This document shows, piece by piece, positions 15,564 through 22,977 of a stretch of DNA of 39,003 bases (the stretch's first letter is position 1; each line of letters starts with the position of its first letter). Origin of the DNA: a virus. A model generated the notes under the pieces. That model did no database searches. It was not told the DNA's origin and saw only the letters and a program-made list of their open reading frames with translations. The stretch is from positions 1 to 39,003 of the IMG/VR virus record IMGVR_UViG_3300027852_000766; one strand, written 5' to 3'. Position numbers and translations under genes: made by a program.

Positions 15564-15901
15564 AGGCCACCTCCGGCAACCGTCGCGGTTCCGGCCCCTG
15601 ACCCGTCAGTGCGATCATAGCTAAGGGCGAACCCCAATTTACCCGCCTCGGCATCGGCAACCTCAACCCGGCGCAACGTGATGCGCGGCTCCCATTGATC
15701 CAGCGCATCGGCGACAGCCGCGAACAGATCAACGACGGTCTCACCATTGACCGGCGCGTCGATCAGCGCTGGAATGTCCGAGCCATAGCTGCGCCGCATC
15801 ACGCGGCTGCCCTTGGGCGTAAACAGGATATCAGTGATCGATTGCGCCAGATGGGCGTCGCCGCCGAGAGGGCTTGCCGTGGTGCGGTTCAGGCCGATCA
15901 T
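15560..15901 (-). CDS. Baseplate wedge protein W (GPW/gp25)
   Basis: The 113-residue protein has the GPW/gp25 pattern: HLAQSITDILFTPKGSRVMRRSYGSDIPALID, later RITLRRVEVADAEAGKLGF. It is the T4 gp25 / P2 gpW homologue in the baseplate wedge that triggers sheath contraction. It overlaps V and J by 4 nt each. Confidence 0.94.
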   Translation of the reverse strand: MIGLNRTTASPLGGDAHLAQSITDILFTPKGSRVMRRSYGSDIPALIDAPVNGETVVDLFAAVADALDQWEPRITLRRVEVADAEAGKLGFALSYDRTDGSGAGTATVAGGGL

Positions 15902-16350
15902 TTTGGCACCTCGGTATCGGCGGGGCCCGGCGTGATGCCGCCATGCTTGTGGTTGACCAGGCTAATCCCGCTGGCGACCACATCACCGGTCACGCTCACC
16001 GAGCCATCGATGGCCAGATCACCGACTATTGACAGCGTACCACCGCCGAGGTCGATGGTTGGCGTGCCCGCATCCGGGGCTACAGCTCCATTCGATTGCG
16101 GTACGGACCCTTGAACAAACGCCCTCGCCATATCGCCGCCGGGCGCAAAGACCACGACTTGTTCACCGGGACTGGGCATCCAGTGCATGCGAATTGCGCC
16201 CGACATGAGCTGGGCCACGGGGATCGGTTGGCTTGGCAGGTCGCCGATCTGCACGCGAATGTGCATCGTCGCAGTGTCGATCGACACGACACGGCCGAGC
16301 TGGACGGTGTTGGCGATGCGGCGGTCAAGGTCTGCGGTTTGGAAACTCAT
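15898..16350 (-). CDS. Baseplate spike protein V
   Basis: The 150-residue protein starts with the gpV OB-fold region (DLDRRIANTVQLGRVVSIDTATMHIRVQIG and SPGEQVVVFAPGGDMARAFVQGSV) and ends with a beta-helix of short repeats (IVGDLAIDGSVSVTGDVVAS) and the HKHGG tip (about residues 133-137). In P2 and phi92 spikes the HxH at the tip binds iron. It is the membrane-piercing needle. Confidence 0.94.
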   Translation of the reverse strand: MSFQTADLDRRIANTVQLGRVVSIDTATMHIRVQIGDLPSQPIPVAQLMSGAIRMHWMPSPGEQVVVFAPGGDMARAFVQGSVPQSNGAVAPDAGTPTIDLGGGTLSIVGDLAIDGSVSVTGDVVASGISLVNHKHGGITPGPADTEVPK

Positions 16351-16853
16351 AGCGGCTGCCCCCCGACATACATCTCAATCGGCATCGGTGTGCTGGTGTC
16401 CAAAGCCGCAAACGTCACCGGCTGCACCCAGTTAACGGCACTCAAGTGGAAGGCGATCTCGCGGGCCGCGCGGCCAACAATCACGCGGGCCTCAACACCC
16501 TCGGCAGGGCCAACGCCCGGCTCACTCCAGTTTGCGTCAGGGATCAGACCCAGCAGGGTCTGGGTGATGGTCAGCGCGGCGCTGTCGCGCTTGAGGCCCA
16601 TTGTGTCCTTGGTCATGATGAATGCGGCCATATTGACAGACCAACGGCGGTGCGGCCCTGCTTCGGCACCCTTCGGGCGGATGCCCAGAATGGTGACGCG
16701 GATGGCCGGTGCCGCGATGCCCGCTCGTTTGAGCTCGTCGAGATCGAACCCGCCAACCATGCCCTCACATTCGCGCAAGGCAGGCAATTCGGCATGAATG
16801 CGCTGTGCGACAAAATCAGGAAGCGATGCCAACAGATCGGGGCGCAGGCTCAT
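16347..16853 (-). CDS. Mu gp37-like protein (neck/tail)
   Basis: The 168-residue protein (PDFVAQRIHAELPALRECEGMVGGFDLDELKR, AIRVTILGIRPKG, WSVNMAAFIMTKD) matches phage Mu gp37-like proteins by type and position after gpG. Its likely role is a tail terminator or connector. The start overlaps the gpG stop by 4 nt. Confidence 0.75.
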   Translation of the reverse strand: MSLRPDLLASLPDFVAQRIHAELPALRECEGMVGGFDLDELKRAGIAAPAIRVTILGIRPKGAEAGPHRRWSVNMAAFIMTKDTMGLKRDSAALTITQTLLGLIPDANWSEPGVGPAEGVEARVIVGRAAREIAFHLSAVNWVQPVTFAALDTSTPMPIEMYVGGQPL

Positions 16854-17305
16854 TGCAAGACCCCGCTAAGAGTGTCGGCGACCAACGCCTCAACAGCAGT
16901 CCGGTCCGCGTCGGATAGGCCCAGATACGGCCGTGCGGGTATCGTTACTTTGCGGCCACGGCCCGCTTTGCCACCCTCTTGGTGGATCGCGGCATAGACC
17001 AGGTTCGATCCGATCCGCACAGTCCATCCCTCGGTGTAATTCTGGACGCTGGTCAGCAAGTAATTGCCCTGCACCAACAGGGACTGACCGCCATGTCGGG
17101 ATGCGGCTGTGGCATCAGACCACGCCGCCCAGGGCGTGCCATCAGGTGCGGCTTTCTCGGACGCGATGCGCTCTTGCGTGCTGCTCTCCAACAAAGCCCC
17201 GACGTTGTAGGCCAGATCATCCAGATCAGCCGATGCCAGACGGCCAATCGCGGCCTCGGAGGCTTCGATCCCCTGCAGGGTCATTTCAATCTGCACACCT
17301 GACAT
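16850..17305 (-). CDS. Virion morphogenesis protein (Mu gpG / P2 gpS)
   Basis: The 151-residue protein is of the phage virion morphogenesis family: LLESSTQERIASEKAAPDGTPWAAWSDATAA, then LLVQGNYLLTSVQ and AAIHQEGGKAGRGRKVTIPARPYLGLSDADR. The segment PARPYLG is the family hallmark. It acts in tail completion or head-tail joining. It overlaps gp36 by 1 nt and gp37 by 4 nt. Confidence 0.92.
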   Translation of the reverse strand: MSGVQIEMTLQGIEASEAAIGRLASADLDDLAYNVGALLESSTQERIASEKAAPDGTPWAAWSDATAASRHGGQSLLVQGNYLLTSVQNYTEGWTVRIGSNLVYAAIHQEGGKAGRGRKVTIPARPYLGLSDADRTAVEALVADTLSGVLQ

Positions 17306-17748
17306 TAGATATCCCTCAACGTGTCGCGGGTGAACAAGCGTGGCGGGCCACCTACGACGATGGGCCGGGGGCTGGTGTCTTCGGGCGTCTCTTCAGGGGT
17401 TGCATCGGGGTTCGCAGGGAAAACCAATGCGGCCTTGCCCTCGGCCACGCGGCGCAGCGAGGACAATGCGTCCTCATAACGACGGCGGTGTTCCTCGGAC
17501 AAAACGTCTGCTGACAGCGCCAGCCGGTAGAGCGCAATATCGACGCACCATGCGGTCAGCATCTCTGGAATCGCTGGCAGCGGCAGCGAATACCGCGCCG
17601 CGATATGGGTGTCGATCTCTGCCGAGGCATGGCTCAGGGAGCGGGCGACAGCGGCGCTATCAGCCAGCCCGTCGCCATCGCGATCCGCCACAACCAGTGC
17701 GTCGTCGCCGTAGAGCGTCACGATGTCAGCTTGGGTGGCGTAGGGCAT
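17305..17748 (-). CDS. Mu gp36-like (DUF1320) head completion protein
   Basis: The 147-residue protein opens MPYATQADIVTLYGDDALVV and continues SHASAEIDTHIAARYSLPLPAIPEMLTAWCVDIALYRLA, the DUF1320/gp36 pattern, a helical head-tail connector. The C-terminus is acidic and Pro-rich (PDATPEETPEDTSPRP). It follows a 142-nt hairpin-rich gap after gp35. Confidence 0.92.
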   Translation of the reverse strand: MPYATQADIVTLYGDDALVVADRDGDGLADSAAVARSLSHASAEIDTHIAARYSLPLPAIPEMLTAWCVDIALYRLALSADVLSEEHRRRYEDALSSLRRVAEGKAALVFPANPDATPEETPEDTSPRPIVVGGPPRLFTRDTLRDI

Positions 17749-17782
17749 TTGAACCTCGGTTAAAGGGGGGCTTTACCGCTCG

Positions 17783-17904
17783 CGCACAGCCGCCCCCCGG
17801 CCTCTGTGCGTTGCCCGTCAACCTTCCGGTTGAGGGTTTGGGTGCGCGGCGGGGCTGCCACACCGCCGCGCCGAACCCGCCTTGGGGGGTTTAGTTGGCG
17901 GGTT
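17783..17904. terminator. Four tandem hairpins between head and neck genes
   Basis: Perfect arms: CGCACAG/CTGTGCG (17783-17789, 17804-17810); TCAACC/GGTTGA with a TTCC loop (17818-17823, 17828-17833); a 9-bp GC stem (17844-17852, 17863-17871); AACCCGCC/GGCGGGTT (17874-17881, 17897-17904). The last spans the gp35 stop and has a T run on the plus-strand side. It could attenuate late transcription after the abundant head proteins or stabilise upstream mRNA. Confidence 0.6.
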
Positions 17905-18265
17905 TTTCGCTTGGGACAACGGTGCCCCAAATCTCGGCCACCAGCGCGGCGGTGACGCCACGGGTGCCTTTGGGCAGGGCCTTTTTCACCGCATCGGTCT
18001 TGGGCGTGCCATCCTCAGTGAAGTCAGGGGCCTCCAAAGCCGCGAAGGCTTCTTTGATCTGATCGCGCAGCAAATCGGCTTGCGCAGCCTCGGCCTCGTC
18101 CTCGCTGGCCGGACTGATGTGCAACTGCGGCTCCGCTTTCAGGCGCTCCAGCACATCCTCCTCCAGCAAAGAGACATCGATCACCCGGCCTTCATGCGGC
18201 CAGAACAGACCACAGCGGTGGAACCCGGCAACGGCGACGGCGGCGATTTTCAAAAGACCTGCCAT
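17891..18265 (-). CDS. Mu gp35-like (HI1506-related) protein
   Basis: The 124-residue protein has GFHRCGLFWPHEGRVIDVSLLEEDVLERLKAEPQL near its start, the HI1506/gp35 pattern, then an acidic helical stretch. The C-terminus (LPKGTRGVTAALVAEIWG) looks like a SAP or HeH-type fold. The ATG overlaps the major head stop (TAATG). Its role in the head is not defined. Confidence 0.75.
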   Translation of the reverse strand: MAGLLKIAAVAVAGFHRCGLFWPHEGRVIDVSLLEEDVLERLKAEPQLHISPASEDEAEAAQADLLRDQIKEAFAALEAPDFTEDGTPKTDAVKKALPKGTRGVTAALVAEIWGTVVPSEKPAN

Positions 18266-19179
18266 TATGCTGCCCACGCATTGACAACGACTTTCGCCGT
18301 GTTGAAGTTCGGGTTCGACCCACCGCCTGCGAGAAACTGCGTCTCGACAATGGCACGTGCGGCGCTCTCAAGGCTGGGCGGGACAAGCAGGATATTGGGC
18401 ACAATGCCCAGCGGCCGACCGCCGTCACCTTTGACTTGACGCATAGCCGTGCGGCCAGCCTCGAAGTTGGCGGCATTGAGAGCAGCTTTGGATGCGCGCG
18501 CCATTTGCCAAAAGCCAAAGCCCACGTTGCACCGATACCGGATGCCCCACTGGAAAAGGTCCTTGGTAAACACAGCGTCCGACGTCGAGGGATCGAACTT
18601 CATCTCCATCTCGGGCTTGGTGCGTTCTTGGAAGATGAACGGACGCAGCGCCTTGCGGGTGTCCAACAAATACCAAGGCGCAAGCGCCCCATCGACAAAG
18701 TTGGATGTCGACGCGGCCACGCCTGTGCCATCCGGGTTCGGATAGACTGGGTGGTCTGTGTCAAAGAAATACTGCCCGTCGTAGCAGGTCGAGGCAAAGC
18801 CAGCGGCGATCAGATCTGAGATTAGCACGTCTGGATGCTGCGCGGCTTCCTGCCCCATGTTGGTGGCGATCGGGGTGTAGTGACCGAATTGATCGTCCTC
18901 GATCTGGGTGCGCTGAACCCCCAAAGTCGCTTCATAAAGCTTGTTGGTGATCTCGTAGCCCTGTTCTTTCATGTCTTTGATCACGCGGTCGCCGACCCAT
19001 TCGCGCAGGCGCGGGAAATCCTGCAGCCAGCCATAGGTGTTTGACGAGGTGGTCGAGGGCACGGTGGTCGCGACCTCGTTAAAGAACGCGGTTTCGCGCA
19101 TGGCATTATGCGCGTCTTGGAAATTCTTGCGCAGGGCTGTGTTGAGCGCCTGCAGCAGTGCAGCGGTAATGAGGGCCAT
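18265..19179 (-). CDS. Major head protein (Mu gpT-like)
   Basis: The 304-residue protein has the Mu gpT pattern: ALLQALNTALRKNFQDA, TTSSNTYGWLQDFPRLREWVGDR, GYEITNKLYEATLGVQRTQIEDDQFG, then the DGQYFFDTDHPVYPNPDG loop. It forms the HK97-like icosahedral shell. It has a strong AGGAG nine nt before its ATG and follows the scaffold at a gap of 6 nt. Confidence 0.95.
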   Translation of the reverse strand: MALITAALLQALNTALRKNFQDAHNAMRETAFFNEVATTVPSTTSSNTYGWLQDFPRLREWVGDRVIKDMKEQGYEITNKLYEATLGVQRTQIEDDQFGHYTPIATNMGQEAAQHPDVLISDLIAAGFASTCYDGQYFFDTDHPVYPNPDGTGVAASTSNFVDGALAPWYLLDTRKALRPFIFQERTKPEMEMKFDPSTSDAVFTKDLFQWGIRYRCNVGFGFWQMARASKAALNAANFEAGRTAMRQVKGDGGRPLGIVPNILLVPPSLESAARAIVETQFLAGGGSNPNFNTAKVVVNAWAA

Positions 19180-19185
19180 TTGGTC

Positions 19186-19680
19186 TTACTCCTGTTCGGT
19201 GGCGCGGGCGGCCGCGAAATCTGCGGGCGACATGCCCATCTGACGGCAAACCGCCAGCTCGTCGGCGCTCAGCACGGACTTGCCGCCTGTGGCTTTCACT
19301 TTGGTGGTGTCAGTGGAGGCGGGTGCGATCACCGGGCTTGCGGCAATCATCGTGCGGAACCGCTCAAGGCCACCTTCGGCGCGGCAAGCGGCGAGGTGGA
19401 ATTCCTTAGAAGCAGGGGCAACCTTGCCAACCTCAACGGCGGCATCGACGGCATCGACAATCTCGGCGTCCTGGCGTGCGGTCTGTTCTGCCTCGAGCGT
19501 CGAGACGCGGTTGGTCGCCAGTTCATAATCGGCACGCGGCACGAATTGTTCCGGGTCCGGGCTGGTGGCGCGGTTGAGCGCGGTCTGCTCGGAGGTTTTG
19601 AGGGCGTTGATCGCCACGACCGCAGCGGTGGTGCTGGCGTCAGGGCCAAGCCCTAGAGCTTCGAGGACTTCAGGGTCCAT
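19186..19680 (-). CDS. Nested scaffold protein (internal start)
   Basis: An in-frame ATG at 19680 is preceded by AAAAGGA with 7 nt spacing, a much better site than chance. It would make a 164-residue protein starting MDPEVLEALGLGPDAS and covering the helical scaffold (LEAEQTARQDAEIVDAVDAAVEVGK). In Mu, scaffold Z is made from such an internal start within gene I. The ratio of protease to scaffold would be set by this site. Confidence 0.75.
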   Translation of the reverse strand: MDPEVLEALGLGPDASTTAAVVAINALKTSEQTALNRATSPDPEQFVPRADYELATNRVSTLEAEQTARQDAEIVDAVDAAVEVGKVAPASKEFHLAACRAEGGLERFRTMIAASPVIAPASTDTTKVKATGGKSVLSADELAVCRQMGMSPADFAAARATEQE

Positions 19681-20163
19681 CACGGTATCCTTTTCAGAAT
19701 TGAGAGCTGGAATTGAGAAATTGGGAACGTTGGTCAGGCCAACCGAAACGATCCGGTTAACGGCCAGCGTTCCGGGCGCAAACGAGAACCCCGGCGACAC
19801 AAAGCGGTAGGCACGCGAGGCAACAGCATCACGCCCGACATCGCGCCATTCGACGCGGCCCCATAGCGCACCGTCACGCTCTTCGAGATCGCGCACCCAA
19901 CCGATGGCGTCGGCGCGTTCGCCTTTGCCACCTTTGACGTGTGTGGAGTGTTCAAAATCGACAGGGATCTCGATTGATCCACCGCGACTGGCGCGGCAAG
20001 CAGCGATCAGAGACGTCGTGTCACCCAAGACCCAATGACGTCCGTCGATGCCGGGCAGACGTGGGCCGCGCGGCGTCAACTGTAGCCACTCCGGTGCATC
20101 CGGCGTGGACCCTTCAGTGTTGAGGGCAAGCGGTAAGGCTGAAAGGAATGCGGGGTTGTTCAT
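19186..20163 (-). CDS. Head protease-scaffold (Mu gpI-like)
   Basis: The 325-residue protein is a Mu gpI/gp32-like prohead protease joined to scaffold. The protease part (residues about 1-155) has VDFEHSTHVKGGKGERADAIGWVRDLEERDGALWGRVEW and SRAYRFVSPGF. The C-terminal part is a coiled acidic scaffold. The ATG at 20163 gives MNNPAFLSALPLAL. It lies behind a 178-nt gap carrying a candidate late promoter element, which corresponds to the PI position of Mu. Confidence 0.92.
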   Translation of the reverse strand: MNNPAFLSALPLALNTEGSTPDAPEWLQLTPRGPRLPGIDGRHWVLGDTTSLIAACRASRGGSIEIPVDFEHSTHVKGGKGERADAIGWVRDLEERDGALWGRVEWRDVGRDAVASRAYRFVSPGFSFAPGTLAVNRIVSVGLTNVPNFSIPALNSEKDTVMDPEVLEALGLGPDASTTAAVVAINALKTSEQTALNRATSPDPEQFVPRADYELATNRVSTLEAEQTARQDAEIVDAVDAAVEVGKVAPASKEFHLAACRAEGGLERFRTMIAASPVIAPASTDTTKVKATGGKSVLSADELAVCRQMGMSPADFAAARATEQE

Positions 20164-20197
20164 GCGCCGACAATCGCGCATGCGGTCTGCGCTCAAA

Positions 20198-20212
20198 AGG
20201 CACAACGGCTTG
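20198..20212 (-). promoter_or_regulatory. Candidate late-activator element before the protease gene
   Basis: AGGCACAACGGCTTG (plus strand) differs at only one of 15 positions from the element at 27878-27892 before the lysozyme gene. On the minus strand it reads CAAGCCGTTGTGCCT and includes the dyad CACAA-GCCG-TTGTG. It lies 34 nt before the protease start, in the gap matching the Mu PI promoter. A shorter 10-nt match occurs inside the sheath gene near 12749, so short matches arise by chance. Confidence 0.5.
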
Positions 20213-20341
20213 TGTCATCAGAAACGCGCCACGGGGCGGATTGAACCCTGTGACGGTAAACGGGCCGTGAAAATCCGACAAGGCCCTTAAAAGACCCTTT
20301 AACGGCGCTCTGTGCGCCAATCCCGGCGATATGGCGGGGTG
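20213..20341. other. Non-coding gap between gp30-like and protease genes
   Basis: No gene is seen here. A small hairpin GGCGC/GCGCC (20304-20308, 20314-20318) lies just after the gp30-like stop, followed on the minus strand by GTTAAAGGG and then TCTTTTAA. This may be a weak terminator upstream of the candidate late promoter. Confidence 0.5.
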
Positions 20342-21244
20342 TTACAGCCCTTCAGGAGTGAAGATCGCCCGCAGCGCCTGCAGAAACGACAGATCGGTGC
20401 GCCAGTCAGGGTGGCGGCGCGCACGCTCAGCCATCCAGCCGTCTTGCAGATCACGCTCAGCCACGCGGCGAACTGGCGCGGGGGCGCTGGCCAGCCGGTC
20501 GGCCAAGAGATCAATCGACGCCCGCACCCGCAAAGCGCCGGGGTTGCGGTCCCAACCCGGATCAATGCCGATCGGCACGCGGCGGACCTCGCCAGTGCGA
20601 CGGTTCTCAAAATCAGCCAACGGCACCTCTGGGCTTGGGCTTATGCCGCGCACCTCGGCTTGTTGCCGCGTGAGCTGGCGCACCCAGCATTTGCAGCCCC
20701 ATCCATTGGGCGGGTACCACGCTGCCCAGAACGGATCGTCCACCGCCAGCACCAGCCCTGCTTTGGCCTCGTGATGAGGGCGGTGATTCTCAGAGGGGCC
20801 GAGGCGGTATTCAAGGTAAGGCAGGGCGCGGCGCGTGCGCTGGATGCGCTCCCACTGACCGGCGGCGCGGGCGCTGCGCAGATTGGCATCATAGATCACC
20901 CGCAACCGGCGAGGCGATCCAAGCTGCACATCGTGGCGCTCGCCGGTACCGGGATCGGTGACCACGTCGCGGCCCCACCACCCGCGCGCCTGTAGGCGGG
21001 GGCGCAAGCGTTGTTGAAATTCGGCAAAAGGCAAACCCTCGTCCAGCGCCGATTGCAGTTCCTCGCGAATGTCGCGCAACACGTCGATCTGAGTGGCCTT
21101 GGCAACTGTGAAAGCCACCGCGTGTTCTTCCGGCTCCACATCTTCCCAGCTGAATGCAGGCTGCCAGTCCTTGTTGGCGAGATACTGGCTGGCCTCAGGC
21201 GGCGGGCCGGGCTGATAGGAATAGACGGGGCGGTCATCAGGCAT
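20342..21244 (-). CDS. Head morphogenesis protein (Mu gp30/F-like)
   Basis: The 300-residue protein has the Mu F-like domain: RRLRVIYDANLRSARAAGQWERIQ, LEYRLGPSENHRPHHEAKAGLVLAVDDPFWAAWYPPNGWGCKC. The histidine/cysteine set (R..H..., GWGCKC) is conserved in the family. It is a minor head protein near the portal. It overlaps the FtsK-gamma-like gene by 8 nt. Confidence 0.92.
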   Translation of the reverse strand: MPDDRPVYSYQPGPPPEASQYLANKDWQPAFSWEDVEPEEHAVAFTVAKATQIDVLRDIREELQSALDEGLPFAEFQQRLRPRLQARGWWGRDVVTDPGTGERHDVQLGSPRRLRVIYDANLRSARAAGQWERIQRTRRALPYLEYRLGPSENHRPHHEAKAGLVLAVDDPFWAAWYPPNGWGCKCWVRQLTRQQAEVRGISPSPEVPLADFENRRTGEVRRVPIGIDPGWDRNPGALRVRASIDLLADRLASAPAPVRRVAERDLQDGWMAERARRHPDWRTDLSFLQALRAIFTPEGL

Positions 21245-21443
21245 CGTTAAGATCTCCCGAATTCATCACATCACGTTTGCCAACTGAATTCGGGTGCGAA
21301 ACAACACCTTCATCTTGGGCGCGTGCCATCAAAACAACGGCTTCTGAATAGCGGATTTGTAGCTGCCGCGACAAAAATGACGTTGAGGCTCGGCCGGACT
21401 TTCGCAAGAGTTCCACGGCTTTTCGGTATTGCGGCTCAGACAT
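21237..21443 (-). CDS. Stand-alone FtsK gamma-like winged-helix protein
   Basis: The 68-residue protein (QYRKAVELLRKSGRASTSFL, SRQLQIRYSEAVVLMARAQDEGVVSHPNSVGKRDVM) reads like the gamma domain at the C-terminus of FtsK, which binds the KOPS DNA sequence and activates XerD. No FtsK motor is attached. It is squeezed between portal and gp30-like genes and overlaps both by 8 nt. It probably binds DNA; whether it recognises KOPS-like sites, helps packaging or interferes with host FtsK is open. Confidence 0.8.
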   Translation of the reverse strand: MSEPQYRKAVELLRKSGRASTSFLSRQLQIRYSEAVVLMARAQDEGVVSHPNSVGKRDVMNSGDLNDA

Positions 21444-22977
21444 CGCGCTGATCTCCGAATGCGCGGGCCTTGAACATGCCCTTGACCAGTGCGTCGATCA
21501 GCTTGGCGCTGTCCAACCCTTCCAAGGCACCAAGTCGCTCCAGCGCGTCCTCGTAGCTTGTGGCGCCGGCTATCGCTGCCAGTACCGGATCCAGCGTCTC
21601 GCTCATGACCGGTTGCCAGTCTGCCAGCATTTCATCGGCGATCTCTGACAGGGGATCGCCATCGAGCGCATCGCCCGTCGCACGGTTAGTGGCGATAGCG
21701 TTCGGTGTGGGTGGTGGTGCAACAGTCGCGGGTGCGCCGCCTACGACTTCGTCGTCGTCGTCCGGATCGGTGTAACCCATTGCACCACGCAGTTCGCTTG
21801 ACTTGACGCGCAGCCCGGCCGTGATCAAGCCCGTCGACGCGGTGATCTTTGCCTCGACATCTTCCGGCTCGGCAATCGGAATAATGATGCGCGGGTAATT
21901 GTCTTGCACGCCATAATTCAGATCGACGAAGGCTTTGACCAAATCGCGGTTGACCGTGCCCGACACCTGCCGCGCGTCAGCTGCAGCGATGTCATGGCGC
22001 ACGCCGTCATGAACCTTTGCCTGTGCCATCGACGCGCCATCGTCCGAAGTCATGGTCTGGCCAAGAACCGCCTTCGAGGTCTGCTCGTCCAGAAACCGTG
22101 CGAGGTTCTCGAACAGCTTGTCGCCTGTGGCGCTGCCTGACGCATTTTCGAATTCGATCTCCATAGACTTCGGCAAGACGGCTGCGGCATCGGTCCCGAT
22201 ATTGGCCACCGCCTGAAACAGCTTTTCGACATCGCCCTTCGTGGCCTCCGGACCGTAGCGGCCCAACCGCAGAGGCAGGCCGTAGGTCTCGGCAAAGGCC
22301 ACCCAGTCCTTGAGCGCAAAGGCCTTGCACATCCAGCCAAACGCCACCAGCCGCGCCAATCCACCGCGTAGCGGCACACCTGATTTTAGGCGCGGTGTGT
22401 GGAACAAGAACTTGAACGGCGCGAGGGGCTCGCCGTCCACCGGATGATCGTCGGTCAAAAGGTGCGGGATGCGCAGAGTGTCGCGGTCAAACCGGATAAA
22501 GCGCGGCTCGACATGCGTGAACCGTTCGGGCCACCACGCATTTGCAGAACGGCCCCAATTGACCTCGACCGCTGAATACCCTTTGCCCAATCCATCCAAG
22601 AGTTCCTCCACCAGATCGGGAAACCCTTCATGTTCGACGATGTGTTCGCGCACCGCTTCGGCGATCTTGGTTGCTTGCCCATCCTCGCCCGCTGCTTTGA
22701 CAGTCGGCTCGACGCCGGACACCGCACGTTTGCGCGTACCCAGCACGGACGCGAAATGCGCGTCGCGCTCTTCCATTTCCTCGGCAAGGATAAGGTATTC
22801 CGTGGCATCCCCCTGATCGCAGGACGCCAAGACACCCGCCAATTTGCGAGGCGTCAGACCCGCAGCAGCACTGCCCGCCCATACCTGTCGCACGCTGGCC
22901 ATGCCGGGCCGTGCCAGTTCGGTTGCGACCAATGCTTTGGTTTTGACGGGTCGCCCGTATGCATCCAATAGCGCCAT
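21436..22977 (-). CDS. Portal protein (Mu gp29, DUF935)
   Basis: The 513-residue protein has the DUF935 portal pattern: LTPRKLAGVLASCDQGDATEYLILAEEMEERDAHFASVLGTRKRAVSG, then WPERFTHVEPRFIRFDRDTLRI and GLARLVAFGWMCKAFALKDWVAFAETYGLPLRLGRY. It forms the dodecameric DNA channel. The C-terminus is longer and acidic, with a DDDDEVVGG linker. Its ATG overlaps the terminase stop (TAATG). Confidence 0.95.
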   Translation of the reverse strand: MALLDAYGRPVKTKALVATELARPGMASVRQVWAGSAAAGLTPRKLAGVLASCDQGDATEYLILAEEMEERDAHFASVLGTRKRAVSGVEPTVKAAGEDGQATKIAEAVREHIVEHEGFPDLVEELLDGLGKGYSAVEVNWGRSANAWWPERFTHVEPRFIRFDRDTLRIPHLLTDDHPVDGEPLAPFKFLFHTPRLKSGVPLRGGLARLVAFGWMCKAFALKDWVAFAETYGLPLRLGRYGPEATKGDVEKLFQAVANIGTDAAAVLPKSMEIEFENASGSATGDKLFENLARFLDEQTSKAVLGQTMTSDDGASMAQAKVHDGVRHDIAAADARQVSGTVNRDLVKAFVDLNYGVQDNYPRIIIPIAEPEDVEAKITASTGLITAGLRVKSSELRGAMGYTDPDDDDEVVGGAPATVAPPPTPNAIATNRATGDALDGDPLSEIADEMLADWQPVMSETLDPVLAAIAGATSYEDALERLGALEGLDSAKLIDALVKGMFKARAFGDQRDV

